This document shows positions 44,801 to 57,580 of a DNA stretch of 64,000 bases, one piece after another (position 1 is the first letter of the stretch; each line of letters starts with the position of its first letter). The stretch covers positions 1 through 64,000 of the forward strand of contig JAALGY010000017.1 of NCBI GenBank assembly GCA_032358165.1. The letters run 5' to 3'. Position numbers and translations under genes: made by a program. The notes beneath the pieces were generated by a model. The model was not told where the DNA came from, searched no databases, and worked only from the letters and a program-made list of their open reading frames with translations. The stretch comes from Diplosphaera chodatii (taxonomy: Eukaryota > Chlorophyta > Trebouxiophyceae > Prasiolales > Stichococcaceae).

Positions 44801-47636
44801 TAAGTTATGTTTTAACCAGTCTGAGATTACAGTACTGAACATCACGACCAGAAGTGGCCGTTGTCCTGCGTAGCATGTGCATAGAGTGCAAGTGGAAGCC
44901 AATTAGGCGGGCAGGCATCCAGCTGGGGATATGCCGCTGATGTGGCGCCTGGCTGCCTGTGCAGTTCCGGAAGCGGCGGCTGTACCTGCAGCAGCGCGCG
45001 GCGGAGGAGCGTGCCGACGAGGATGGCCCCTCCAGCCAGGTGCGCCATTTGAGTACTTAAATATTGGCTACGAAGGGTGCCTGCATTGCATATGACTGTG
45101 CACAGGGTCTTTCGACCAGTCACTGCAGCGAGATAATTGCCGCACACCCCAGCAAGTGGCCTTCACACCCTACTGGTTGGTGCTGCACCGGCAGGTTGGC
45201 CACTGACTGGCTTTGTCATGAACAGGTGGCGGTGCCGGCGGCGGACCTGCCGCTGCAGCCGTCTTTCGACCCGGAGGTCGGCTACAACCGGTACCTGTCG
45301 ATGGACGCGCCCGGCGGCTGGGTTGCCCAGTGAGTGCCACCCTCCTTCTGTCAAAACTGCCGTGCCAGCTTGGGTTTTGGTCTCGTCTGCTGCTGGGTTC
45401 TCATCCTGCAGCTGCGCTGGCCACAACGCATTGCTTTTCAAGGTGCCTTCGACCTTCATGCCGCAAGCTCACCCTACCTTCAGTACTGCCTTTCGCTGTC
45501 AGGGCTACGGCTTCTGGCTGCTGCAGCTCAGTAAAAACACTGTGGCCAATCCTGCAGGCCTTTCGTGGAGCCCAACACGGTGGACCACGACGACGGGGTG
45601 GAGGGCATGACGATAGCGCGCACGCACACGGTGCGCCGTAAGGGCACCTACCTGGGCGGCGTCCCGGCCCACATCCAGGCGCAGGTCCACAAGGACAAGA
45701 CCACCTGCTCCATCCTGGTGCGCCTCTTGCAGCCGTTCAGCAATAGCTGTTCAGAAACCCCTTCCGGCGTTTTGTGCGTGTCAGGTCACCACAGTGCTGG
45801 GCTGCTAGTTGAAGCTGTGTTCCGCATTGATAACTGGCGTAAGCATCCCGCGCAAGTCTTGTCAGCCGTGCTCTGTGGCGTGCAAGGCTCAGCGTGTGTT
45901 GGTGGCTGTCGCTGCAGGGCGAGGCGGAGGCGTCGCTGCACCACGCGCGCAAGCTGGTCACCACCACCGGCATCGACTTCCAGACCGTGGGCCAGGACCA
46001 CCTGTGGTAAGCCTGGCGTCGATCCTGGCGTGTCTGTCCCCATCTGCCCGTGTTGACATGCCCTGACAGGTGGCCGTCGCAACTACATCGACAGCACACT
46101 GCCAGGGCCACCCGGCCAGGCCCAAGCATGGAGCACCTGACGCCCCATTGCAAGCAGGCCTTCTCGCATTCTGCTGCCAGACGCTGACGCTGACGCTGCT
46201 GGTGCGGCTATCCAAAATGAAGTTCAAAAAGATTTGAATTGAACAACACTACATGATTTAAAAAAATCTGTACCCAGGTCGGTGCGGGGGGAGACGCGCA
46301 GCAGGATGCCCTTCAACAACCGCATGGCGCTGGGCATGCTGGCGGCCCGCCTCGTGGACGGCGGCGGGAAGCCCACCAAGGTGCGGGCCCCTGCACCCAG
46401 CGGAACCAGCTTCCCTGGCCCTTCCCCAAACCCAAGTTGGCAAGGCCGACTGCGGCTGCTGCAAGCAGGCGTCGCAGGAGGTTCTTGTTCAAAGGGCTGC
46501 TGAGAAGGCGGGCTCAGCAGATGCAGAGAAACACACGAGCATCAGACTGTGATATGCAGTCTGCTGTCACATGCAGTGCAGCATTGAAGGGCGCAACTGT
46601 GAGCATACAGAAGTCCGCCTGGTCACTCTTGGGTTGACGTGTGGCATGGCAATCCACAGGGCCCGGTGGTGGTGGGCGCCAAGGTGGAGGACCGGCTGCG
46701 ACTGCGGCGCGGGCTGAAGGCGGTCGTGTCCGCCGGCATGATGCGCGCCAACACCCGCGCCGGCAAGGTACCACGCTTTAGGCTGCAGCGCTCGAGAACG
46801 GACAATTTCAAACCCCTTGATGCAGTACTGTGGTGCCTGTCACACTGCCAAGGGCTGTGAGTGTTGTCCCGTGTGTCAGTTTGTTGGTTCCTTTGGCGCT
46901 TTGGCTGCTCCAAGCACTGGCTTCCATGTGCGCTGCGGAGCTGGACCATCGTCCAAGGCTTCACACTTCAGCCTTGGCAATTTGACTTGCTGCTGGAACC
47001 TTCTGGGCCTACAGGAGGTGGCTCTGGCGGGCAACGCACGGCTGGCGGGCATCCGGGGCGCTGACCAGTCGACCGTGCTCATGGTGGGGGTCACTGCACT
47101 GCAGAGCAACCTGAAACTTGGTGCTGCGTCGTCTAACTTGTGGAGTTTCAAGGCAGCAGAGGCTGCATGCCCTAAATCTGCACTCCGGCTGCTGAACCGC
47201 TTCTGCTGCGGTGTGCTGCAGCTGGAGACGAGCCTGATGAAGTTCCGCAACGACCTGGCCATCGGCGGCAACGTCAGCGCGCAGACCAACATCACCTCAC
47301 AGACGCAGGTGCCAATCATTTTTGGCGGGAGTCTGTAGCTGCTGTGTCATTCCGTGCATCTGCCTCTTTAGATTGCGTCAGCTTTCAACCACACTTTCAC
47401 CCCCAGCAGCAACCCCAGTTGCACTGCTCTCCCAGCCCGCAGCCTCTGCCAATGTTCCACGTGGCTGCCGACAGGTGTCGGGGCGCGCCAACCTGAACTC
47501 CAAGAACACGGGGCAGGTGTCGGTGCGGGTGACCAGCCACGACAAGAAGGAGCTGGCCTACTCGTTCGCGGCCCCGCTGCTGGGCGTGCTGTGGCGCAAG
47601 CTGCGCAGCCGCGGCGGCAGCGAGTTCGACCTGTGA
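38892..47636 (+). CDS. TOC159: Toc159-family chloroplast import receptor GTPase
   Basis: Outer-envelope receptor that binds preproteins and hydrolyses GTP during import. About 26 exons: 38892-38971, 39129-39201, 39367-39562, 39712-39902, 40024-40132, 40302-40801, 40902-41076, 41276-41452, 41625-41779, 41966-42048, 42360-42447, 42709-42855, 43036-43146, 43332-43472, 43718-43827, 44020-44206, 44532-44694, 44965-45039, 45226-45329, 45558-45717, 45918-46006, 46278-46380, 46660-46767, 47015-47083, 47222-47308, 47475-47636. The N-terminal A domain is acidic, then Gln/Glu-rich, then Pro-rich. The G domain has GLSGCGKSSVINALLG (P-loop), RLRFIDTPGLML (G3), HKPDIVLYVDRMD and VLVMTHAAKPPPDG. The M domain includes RLMNPAALAETHPNC, PPIPYLLSNMIQPR, MTIARTHTVRRKG, GDHLW-like QDHLW, NDLAIGGN and a SGRANLNSKNTGQVSVRV C-terminus. 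An in-frame ATG at 38907 is an alternative start. One join (44206 to 44532) does not keep frame, so a micro-exon may be missing. Confidence 0.96.
40530..40801 (+). repeat. Coding repeat of Gln/Glu/Arg/Lys in the Toc159 A domain
   Basis: A purine-rich run of CAG and GAG codons encodes alternating 13- and 15-residue units (EEEDQQQRKQRRQ and EEEDQQQRKQQQQRQ). Two consecutive 13+15 pairs form a near-perfect duplicated 84-bp block, followed by a diverged unit. The predicted structure is a long charged helix or coiled coil, in a region that is disordered and acidic in the family. Confidence 0.92.
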
Positions 47637-48428
47637 CACGCTCGCCTGACCCTGAGCACAGCCTGCCGAACGGGCGGGCTGCGGACGCAACATGACTGCT
47701 GCTGCTGCTGCTCGGGGCTGCGTTGTGTTGCTGTACTAATGTGGCAGGAGATTTTGCGACCTAGAGGATACCTGTTCCGTGCTCGCTGTCACATTTTCAA
47801 CACAACACCAGAAACGGCCGTACAGCATCCAGCAGTGGGTCGCACCATGTGTCATCATGCATGCAGAGTATGACGCATCGCCTTGGTACCACAGCCATGC
47901 TGCAAAGACAATGAAGCCGAAGTGTGGCTGTTGCCTACTTGCCTCTACTTCCTGCAGTCCAGGGAGTCTCGTCTTCATCTGATGATGCGACGGTCAGGTT
48001 GTCAGAATTGTGATGTTACTTCTTTCGTGCTTTGGCGCATTGTAGCATTGCATGTGTCTGCGAAGTGACGTGTGTTGAGCTGTTGGCCTCACGCTCCCTC
48101 GACAAAGCAGCATCTCAACGTGTGCGCCGCTGTTCCAAGCAATGCGAGCCACTTTGCGACTGCCTGACCGACAGCTCCCTACAGATTGGCTTTTTGTTGG
48201 ATGACCCAGCATTCTGGGCTGTCTGCAACTGTGACAGCAGATATAGTGTACATGTGACACGCCAGGACAGACGCTGCCGCCACACCCGACGCTGCCGCAT
48301 CAGAGCCATGCAGCGGGCTGGCTTTACAGCCCAGTTGATTGGCAGCGCCGGATCACGGCAGCCGCAGGTGCTATGATCTCTGTGGCGTCTAGTGCAAGCA
48401 CACCGTTTGTCGACTGCCTGCCAAGGCA
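47637..48428. other. Intergenic region downstream of Toc159
   Basis: 792 bp: a short CTG-rich tract (47696-47712) soon after the Toc159 stop, then sequence with no gene signal. It should hold the Toc159 3' UTR and the promoter of the next gene. Confidence 0.45.
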
Positions 48429-49711
48429 ATGCCGCACCCACCCACGCATCGCACGCCACCCCATCTGCGGATCAGATGTTGCGATGCCCTTGACCAGGCG
48501 GCGCCACCGCGACCGGCAGTCAGCGAGGCGGACCTGCTGCGGCTGCAGGACGCGCTCGCCAAGCATGAGGCCTGGACCGCAAAGGCTGTACAGGTGGGTG
48601 TGGCCCGGAAATGCGTGACTTGAGGGCAACTTCCGCAGTTTTACCCATCAGCACAGCGTTGCACGCTTGTCGCCAGCTGGAACTCCGTGCAAGTCAGCAG
48701 CACTCGTGCATCGCATCACTGAACGCCAGAGGCGTGCTGTCAAAGGCGGTTGTTTTGACCAGCGCAGGAGCAGCAGGGGCTGTATCAGCGGCTGCGGGCA
48801 GCGGAGGCGAGACTGTTGCAGGCAGACACAGATGCAGCGGCGGCGCGCCATCAACTGGATGCGGACGGCGAAGCAGAGGTGCCCGCAGCGCGCCCTTGTC
48901 GAAGCCCCCATGTCAGCAGGGGCCCGCCAGGGATGCGGTGCAGCGCTGCTGCCAGGGGCCTGCCATGGCGACACCGAGTGTACACAAACTGCTTTGCTTG
49001 CACGGTGCCGCAGGCGCAGCAGGCGCTGCTGGGGAAGCAGCGGAAGCTGGCGGAGCTCGTGCAGCGGCTGCGGGTGGCGGTGGAGGACGGCGACCGGCAC
49101 CTGTCCGAAGGTGGGGCAAGGGTTCAATGCGGGAGGCACCAAATTGGGGCGCCGTCCGGTCAGCTTCACAGCTTGATGATGCATGTGATCTGCACCGCTG
49201 TGCCTGCACGATACGGAAGCTGTTCTGCCACACACGCCAGCACGTTTTCCCGCACCGGCAGTCTCACTGTCGCATTGCACTGGCGGTGCACTGACATCAT
49301 TGTGCAGAGTGACAGGTGACTGTCCTTTCTGACTGCAGAGCGGCAGCTTGTGGACAAGATCAGGCGGCAGCTCGTGCGCCTAAAGGAGCAGGCAGCTGCA
49401 TCCACAGCGGCAGATCAGGCTGCAAGGTGACACTGTAGGAAGAGCTCCCTTGTGAAGCCGGGGCCACAGCAGCCTGCACAGCCTCTGCTGATACTTCACC
49501 CCACAATCTTGCTGTGGATAGGCACTGCACCGTGGCTCCATGGAGATAGTGGCGTCCTCAAAATCCCAAAATCACTCTGCGCAGGGCGCAGCGTCCGGCG
49601 GCACGGTGCGCCAGGATCGCTGCGTATGTCTGCCTGAATGTGGTAGCCGCGGCGGCGCTGCTGGCGCTGGTGAACTACAGGTCTGTGGGACAGCTGCTCT
49701 GGCGGTCATGA
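48429..49711 (+). CDS. Predicted tail-anchored coiled-coil protein
   Basis: Five exons, 48429-48593, 48774-48878, 49014-49110, 49339-49426 and 49585-49711, total 582 bp in frame (193 aa). The start is the ATG at 48429 (MPHPPTHRTPPHLRIRCC). Most of the protein is predicted coiled coil: SEADLLRLQDALAKHEAW, YQRLRAAEARLLQADTDA, LLGKQRKLAELVQRLRVAV, RQLVDKIRRQLVRLKEQ. A single hydrophobic segment near the C-terminus (YVCLNVVAAAALLALVNY) is followed by a short polar tail RSVGQLLWRS. This layout fits a tail-anchored protein facing the cytosol from ER, Golgi or an organelle envelope. I recognise no family; SNARE-like or golgin-like roles are possible but unsupported. Confidence 0.75.
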
Positions 49712-50007
49712 TGCTGACGCCAGTCAGATCAGGCGTAATGAAATGGGATGTCTATGATGAACGAAGGCAGATGCTCAGGCACACGATCGTGGCTGCTGCT
49801 GACAGGCTGCAAATGTACAGCTGGTGGTTGACCACCTGCTCGCCTCAGAATGGTTGAGATGTGAGATACTGTGATGTCAAGATTGCCAGACCAGCACTCA
49901 GCCAACCCGAGTTTGGTGGGGTGTGCAGTCATTTATTGTGTTAGCCCAGTAGCAATGTGTCAGCCTGAACAATGCTAGGCTGTGAATATGCAGACCTATC
50001 CCTAAAG
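49712..50007. other. Convergent intergenic region
   Basis: 296 bp between the tail-anchored protein gene (plus) and ALG8 (minus), presumably both 3' UTRs. Confidence 0.5.
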
Positions 50008-53000
50008 TTATTCCTTATGCCTGTGCATCTCCGTTCCCCACAGCTGCCGCACATGCTGCACGGTCATCTTGGCCCACGCTGCCACTACCCCAACAGCGCA
50101 GTACACTGACGTCAGCAGCAGCGGCAGGAACGGCAGGCGACCGCTGTCGCCGAGCAAGAATCCGCACAGCAGCCGGTGCCCAAAGGCGCAGTACAGCTCC
50201 AGCGGCACAAGGCCCAGCAGATAGGCGCGCTGCCACCGCGGCCACGGCAGCGGCTTCGCCGTTGACGTGGCACCCCGCAGGCTGTCAGGATCTGCATCCC
50301 CACTTGCAGCTGGCATGCCGCCATCGGTGGCGCCGCCTTCTGCAGCGGGCGCCGTCGCATGCTGCAGCAGTGCCAGGCCCGCCAGAAAGTACAGTGCAGT
50401 CAATATCACCTGCAGCGGACACGATGATGATGTGTTCACGCAACAGCACTTCAGCGCCCACATATCTGCAATATACAGCAGGTATCACATAGGTGCTGTG
50501 ACACTGAGCCATGCACACACGAATGCCCATGATGACGCACGACCAAGGGCGATCTGCTCGTATTGCTGGTCGGTTGTGCATGGAGATATGTAAGAAAAAA
50601 GTGGTAGCAAACTGATCTGAGAGGCACCTTGATGGGCCACTCGCGGGGCTCGTGCAGCAGCGGCAGCAGGCCGTGGTGCCCCGCTGCCGCCAGGAACAGG
50701 AAATCGGCGGCAGCCCCCCTGGAGCGGGCAGCACCCATCGCCATTGGTATGAGCGCCTGCGGGGTGAGCCAGAACTGCACTTGCCGTCCACTGAGCAGAG
50801 CTGCAGAGCCCCGCAGCAGCAGCAGTGCCATGCCTCGAATGTGGTTCGACTGCACTGCCGTCTGCAGTTGGATCGTCAAAGGTTGTGGCAAGAACTCACC
50901 GTCAGAATGGCCTTCTCATGCACATGGAAGCCGAACACGAATGCCGAAAGCAGCGCCTGCAGCAGTCAGAAGCAACACATGGTGAGCATTCCGCATTCCA
51001 GAGTGCCCATGCATGTTTGGCGCAGTGATCCATCTTGTCAATTGCAAGCAGACATCAATGTAATGCACATGCATGTAGGCGCATTTCACGATACTGAAGG
51101 CCAGCCACGTGCCTGCACGACTGCATCGCAGAACGCTGCTGGCGCTGGCTTTCGCCACAGGGCCACCAGGGTGGGGACCTGCGCTGCGAGCACCAGCGCC
51201 GCAGTGGCACCCGGCGCGACTTGGGGCAGCACTGCAAATTCAGCCGCACCAACCAGCCCCCCTGCCTGGCATGCAGACTATTCCTCACCCCGAAGTGCAG
51301 TAGGTACCACCGATGGTCGTACGAAAGTTCATATGCACATCATGCTGCCCACGACAGTCAGCAGTCAGGCAGAACAAGTATCGATCTAATCCACAACGCC
51401 TTGCGCAGCAAGGATGATCTTGAGGGGATTCAGGAGGTCACACCGGTCAGGCTACTGGCCGTTTTCTGGTAGCTGTGTAGCCCTACGTGTGCTGCTGCTG
51501 CTGCCAGAGCCCTGCGGCACCCGCGCATCCAGTTTGAGCAGGCAACATACTGGTGCACACGGTTGGCGGCGCCACAGCATGCATTGTTGCAACGCCGGTA
51601 CCTGGCAGCCAGCCGAAGCAGGCTGGGCAGTGTGTTGCACAGTTTGAAGGTTGCAAATGGCAGGGCCATGGACACTTGCTTTGAACCGTACCTGTCTGCA
51701 GCGGCATACAGCGCCCAGGCATTGGGTGCCCAGTAGGCATGTGTCAGGCCCCGCCCAAAGGGGAACAGCCGCCCCAGCACCTGTAGGCAGGTGCAGCTCT
51801 AAGGCTGTCGGGGTCACAACTGCTGCTGGGTGCAACTAGCCAGCGCCTCCTGCCACGCTATTGCAGCCGATGCTGAATCAAGTCAAGCCTGGCCTAGTCA
51901 TATCTGCTGTGGGCACCGTCACACACGCCGAACTCAAAGCTTACCACTGGCAGCTGGCCGAAATATAGCCAGGGGCCGAAGGACAGCCCGAACACCGCCA
52001 GCACCACTGCTGCCAGGCGGCACACCTGCGCAATGGGTCGCTGCATCCTACGGCCAGCACAGGAAGCGGCATCTGCAACATGAAAACATACTGCAGGGTT
52101 CAGCTGGAAAAAGCATGGTGAGCAGTGCGATGCGATCTCGCAGCCTGCTGGCTGCGGGATGCTTGAGAGGGGACCAGCGCCACTCCACTCGCAGCATGGC
52201 CAGGCAAGAATTGGGTGCAGGAGGCTCCAGTGCTTGGTTCAACGCCAGGGCAACAATTGGAGTTCCATCGGAGTCCCACCTGCAGCTGCAGCTCAGCATG
52301 TAGACGAAGTAGACGGGCGCCGCTGCTGCAAACAGGTGCTTCATGTTGAGCAGCACGGCAAACACCGCGCCCGCAGCCAGGTCCCGCCGCCGCTCCACCA
52401 GCGCGATCGACCACACCAGCAGCCCTGGATGTAACATAAGCGTGTCATCGTCAGCTGTGCGCAGCTGGGGATCAGGGCCCACAACAGCGCGTCAAACACT
52501 GCGCTGATGCTCAACCTCAGGTCCCAGTTGCAGCTTTTCGGCTGCGAGACAAACATCCTATGATTCACACGCTGCAAACCACATGATGAACCCTTGAACC
52601 TGACCTATGAGTAGCCCATTGTACTGGAAGTGGATGTGGTCGACCAGCAGCAGCCCGGCGCTGCCGATAATTAGTGCAAAGACGGCATCCCGCTGCCGCC
52701 GCGGCCTGCCTGCGTGCAGGACAGTGCTGCTGACGGCGGGATGCAGCCAAAGGGTTGCAAACGCACTGCATGAGGTCAGGAGTCCCTGATGTTGCTGTAC
52801 TCATACTGCAGCCAGGATATCGGAGGAACTCAGCAGAGCTGAGATGCACGCATCACTGTCTGGTGCCCTGACAGCACTTGCCTGCAGCTGCGTAGACTGT
52901 CGCGGCCACTAGAGCCACGTCTGTCACCATGACGCTGCCGCGCTGCAGAGCAGGCCAGACTGCAGATGGCTGGGTTTAGGTCAATGCACGCAGGTTGCAA

Positions 53001-53715
53001 GCACGAACACACTGGGCTGGTGTGCATTTGCTGCTGCACCTGGAACCAGATCGTTGCATCGCTGGCATGGTCCAGGTTGTCGACGACCTGGCAGCCAGAC
53101 AGGCACTGAAGCTTCAGGAAAATGGTCAGACTGCGAGCAAGGTCGGGTACAGGAGTGCAAGGGGTCGCAGGTTCCGACAGCGGCTGAGGTGCTCACCAGC
53201 ATTTTGTGATCGAAGAGGCCCGCAGCCTGCGACAGCGCCCACTCAAACCAGGCGAAGAGGGGCGGATAGTCCAGCGTCCACTGAGATGTATCTTCCAGGT
53301 ACCTATCCGGGGTCCCAATACATCTGTGCAACTGCTTCATTTTTGCGACATGCTTGCAGTCGAGGCAGTCACTGCTACAGCAGATGTCCAGCGGCTGTCC
53401 TTCAACTCTCACACATGACCCTGCCTTCTGCTGCCCCTGCAAGCCATGCCATCCAGGCGGTAACGACTGCTGTGCATGGACGCACCATCGTCGCAGCGGC
53501 AGGCTGTGCGTGACGGCCAGCCAGTTGCGGTGGACCTCAAAGTCCGTCGAGCGGTAGGCCGGCACCAGCAGCACCTTGATGGCGGTGACCGCTGCCAGCA
53601 GCCGCCACCGGAACCCTTGCATGATGCTGTCGCCCCCAGGGCTGGAGACCTCCTCGTGAGTCACTCCTGCCAATTCACCACCAGCGCGGAGCTCCTCAGC
53701 CGCCTCTGCTGTCAT
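50008..53715 (-). CDS. ALG8: Dolichyl-P-Glc:Glc1Man9GlcNAc2-PP-dolichol alpha-1,3-glucosyltransferase (ALG8)
   Basis: ER multi-pass enzyme adding the second glucose to the lipid-linked N-glycan precursor. Exons (minus): 53715-53486, 53302-53197, 52969-52882, 52709-52605, 52424-52280, 52047-51945, 51780-51692, about 51260-51130, about 50960-50900, about 50770-50630, about 50410-50008. The first seven agree in phase. Motifs: [127 protein letters not shown]. The [10 protein letters not shown]...HAYWAPN and SVYCAVG motifs favour ALG8 over its relative ALG6. The exon ending at 52882 is followed by GCAAGT rather than GT, an apparent GC-AG intron that keeps frame. The join into the exon near 51.2 kb is unresolved. 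Confidence 0.93.
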
Positions 53716-54884
53716 GTCCCGCCCAGGATGCTGTCATGCGCTGCTGAAGTTTGATATGGCTGTGGCGCAATTGGCAGCTGATCCATCCTTCGCATCTATA
53801 CAACACCCACAGTCGGCTGCCACATCACTGATCAGACTGAAACGCTGCTCAGCGGGGCGCTAGATTTGCCAGCCCTCAGATGCTGTCAAGGTTGCAATGC
53901 CGCAACAGAAATGCGTGGTGCCTTGTCTGCAGTACACCTCAGTTAATGATGATCAGTCGACATTCGCTGATAAAACGAGCTCTCCCTGACTTTGTTTCTG
54001 CAACACAGATGGTGGCCTACGTGCTCAGGCAAACTATACGACATGCATGTTGTGTGTGATCTGAATGGAATGCTGCATGCTGTACATTGCGACCATATAC
54101 AGAGGCAGCAGTTCCGATTGTGATGTGACCAACCCTTGCATTGGCAAGCAACATATGCAATGTGGCAACAGTGTTGAGTGCATTGCGCTTCGGCATGTCG
54201 TGAGCTGGGACCGTGTTGCTTCTCCAGGGTAGGTGTCACAATACTTCGCCAGTCTGTTTGGTGGGCGGTCATTGCAGTGTATTGCACTGATGATGTGGGT
54301 GTAGCTGCACTCAATTACGGTCGTCAGCAGCAAAGCTGATGATGCCCTTGGTTTGCTCTGCCTGCGCCCGTTACAGCATGCACGAGCATACTCCCAAAGA
54401 AGAGGCTGCGGTAGTAACCACACTGAATTGCAGCAAAGCTTCCATTATGCGCTGATGATGGTAAAAGAAGACACGAACGTACACCACTCGTTATGTACCA
54501 ACCATTCATGCAGCAAACGCTGCGCCACTCGTACAGTAAGAAGCTGTAACTTGCGCAAGCCTTTTGCGACCCATGCCCCGGTATACCTGTTGGACCACAG
54601 CAGTCAGCGCGGCGCCACTGCTGTACCCTGAGCAGCCTCCGCAGCCAAAGCCCAGCTGCGCCGCGCTGTGCGCCTGACTCGCCCCTGGCTGTCACTTGCC
54701 CGCCAAGTCAGCTGCCTGCCCCTGCTGCACTCCCTCCAGCAGCTGCCGCCCTTGCCACCTCCCAGGCGGTCAATTCCCTGCGCTGTGGCCCGCCCCAAGC
54801 GGCTCCCGCTGCGGCCTCCCCGAAGCCCCCAGGACCACCCCTCTGCTGCGCAGCTGATGCCGCGCATCCCCTAAACCTAGCCCC
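53716..54884. other. Intergenic region between ALG8 start and PDX1 stop
   Basis: 1.17 kb. The part next to ALG8 should hold its promoter. The part next to PDX1 (about 54600-54884) is likely its 3' UTR; a plus-strand open frame there (54668-54874) is Pro/Leu/Arg-rich and looks like a shadow. The complement of TGTAA, the usual green-algal polyadenylation signal, occurs near 54370 and could serve PDX1. Confidence 0.4.
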
Positions 54885-57580
54885 TCACTCGGAGCGGGCA
54901 GCGTAGCTGTTGAACTCCTTGGTGCGACAGTCGATGCCCACCATCGCCTCGCCCAGGCCCGACGAGACCTCCGCGAGGATCTTGGGGTCGTTGTAGTGCG
55001 TCACTGCCTGCACATGCCAAACACAGCAGACAGTCAGCGGGTAAACCGGCAACTGACCAACAGATCAGGCAACACAGTAGAGAGACTCTGTGAGCAGCTT
55101 GCCAGCACAGATCAGGGGCTTATTGAGCATGACACATGTCAATCTAGCCCAGCAGAGACACAGCCGCGAGAGGATGCAGCCGAAGAACACCAACGGAGGC
55201 AGAAAGCTCTGCAGTAGGCCCACCTGCACGATGGCGCGGGCGCGCTTGGCTGCGTCACCCGACTTGAAGATGCCAGAGCCCACGAACACGCCATCCATGC
55301 CCATCTGCAGCATGTCGAGCACTCAGGCGATCAGCAACCGTGGCAATGTTGAGGAGCCACATATGTCAAAGCACAAGCGCTCACAGGTGGCACGAACAGC
55401 GTGAGAGGAGACCTGCAGCAGGCCGCTGCCACGATTCTGCAGCGGGGCAGCAACTAAGCTAGGTGCTGGTCCCACCTGCATCATCAGCGCGGCGTCAGCG
55501 GGGGTGGCCACGCCGCCGGCAGCAAAGTTGACGACCGGCAGCCGGCCCAGCATCTTGGTGCGGCGCACCAGCTCCACGCTCGCCCGGATCTCCTGTGGAT
55601 TGACAGCACACTCGCAGAGTCAGCAGCAGGAACGCTCGCTGTTCCGCACGTCAGTGCTCTGCATGTCAGCGCGCAGCATGCGTCTGCGCCGCATGCATGT
55701 CGGTGCGCACCGGCAGAAGCAGGGGAATAGCTCACAAAAGTGAAAAATTGCCAGCGAGCTGCTGCTGCATGGGATGGACTGGCAGCTGACGGGCTGTGAC
55801 GGGGAAAACATGCGGTTGTCTGTTGACAGAATCCGCCTGCACCTTGGCGTACACATAGATCTCGTCCTCATCCAGCGTTTGCAGCTGCTTGATGGCGCCC
55901 ATCACCGCCCGGCAGTGCCGCACAGCCTCCACCACATTGCCTGTGCCCGCCTCACCTGCACAGCAATCGAACTCATGTTCATCAACTGATCATGGACCAG
56001 TCTGCGACCGACCACAGCACAACCAGTGCACAAGGCCCCGCGCCTAGTTCACGCCTGAGCCATATGCAAAGGGCTGAGAAAGTCTCAGGAATTGGTGCTC
56101 ACACGAGGCAGGTGAGCACGCATAGGTTTGCGGAGGCAACACACCAGACCTACTGCAGCAAGCGCAGTCCTCACCCTTGGTGCGGATCATGGCGGCGCCC
56201 TCCGCGATGCGGCGCAGCGCCTCGCCGAGGTCGCGGCACCCGCACACGAACGGCACCTTGAAATTGTGCTTGTTTATGTGGTGCGCATCGTCTGCCGGCG
56301 TCAGCACCTGATTTCAGTAATACACACAGTTTGAGCCACCTTGTCACGACCTTTGAAGGCTCATGAGCTTGCACCTGTGCCAATTTGTGTTTGCGCCAGC
56401 ACAGCAGCAGCCTGTCGCGAGAGCACCCAGACCCTACCAAACATCAGGCTGCTCATCTACATCAGCATAGTTGGCAGCCAGCAGCACCCACCTCGGACTT
56501 GGTCGATATCCAGACATCAGGCTGCTCATCTGAGACAGGCAGAGGCTGGCAGCCAGCAGCGGCCCACCTCGGACTCGTCGATGTAGTCAATGTCCAGGGC
56601 CTCCAGGATCTGCGCCTCCACGAAGTGGCCGATGCGCGCCTTGGCCATGACGGGGATGGTGACGGCCTCCTTGATGGCGGTCACCATGCCCGGGTCGCTC
56701 ATCCGCGCCACCCCGCCGTCCTTCCGGATGTCTGCACACACAGCATGTGGAGACCATCCGTTGGCTGTGTTGCTGCATTGGCCAGTGCAGTCCAGAGCAC
56801 CTCCCTGCTCCGAGAACCCCCTGAGATGTGCCAAGGTGGGGCAGACTACCCAGGGTTGCTGCAGTTCGAGACGAAACAGCACTGTTGCGCTGCAAAGCCG
56901 ACCTGCACAAGACGACTACTCCAGAGTGAGATATATGGTACAGGAACGCATGCAGAGAGGCGCAGCTGCAGACGACAGACCTGCGGGCACGCGCTCCAGG
57001 GCCATGACGGCCACGGCGCCCGCCTCCTCGGCGATGCGCGCCTCCTCCACGTTGGTGACGTCCATGATGACGCCGCCCTTGAGCATCTGTGCCAGACCCA
57101 CCTGCAGAAACGCAGCAGCAACACGCGCTGTGGACCGGCACAGTTCTGAAAGCTGCATGCGGGGCACTTACCCACAGCATGCTGCCGTATGACTGGAAGG
57201 TCAGCACGGACTGGCATACACGACGAATCGACAACGCAGCGCGCGTCCGCTTGTGAGGAACCACTGATCATCGCCTTGAATGATGCATGCCAGCTGCAGC
57301 ACAGCCAAGTTGAGGCACCAGGTGCAGCTGCAGAACTCATACCCAGCATAGCTGCTGCGCCGACATAACATACTAGAGCGATACGCAAGCTACTCAAGCG
57401 TCTTTGCACATGGTCTGCGACCCAAACCGGGGCAACTGCATGTACGATTGACTGGAGGCCAGAAGCCAAACTTCACCAGATACGCTGCTTCAGCAAATTG
57501 TTGCCATGACACAGGCCTGAACGCCTCACCTTCACAGCGAAGGTGCCCTTCTGCACCTCGGCTGTCTGCGCGTCGGCCAT
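54885..57580 (-). CDS. PDX1: Pyridoxal 5'-phosphate synthase PDX1 (SOR/SNZ family)
   Basis: Makes vitamin B6 directly from ribose 5-phosphate, glyceraldehyde 3-phosphate and ammonia supplied by the glutaminase PDX2, in a cytosolic dodecamer. Eight exons: 57580-57530, 57101-56981, 56731-56568, 56307-56175, 55955-55843, 55592-55476, 55304-55224, 55007-54885. They sum to 903 bp in frame (300 aa, normal for the family). Motifs: [105 protein letters not shown] (with the catalytic Lys); [45 protein letters not shown]. No targeting sequence; the start [17 protein letters not shown] is a typical cytosolic N-terminus. PDX2 is not in this window. Confidence 0.97.

Noticed and set aside
54668..54874. 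68-codon plus-strand open frame near PDX1
   Set aside because: Pro/Leu/Arg-rich, no homology, and located where the PDX1 3' UTR is expected.
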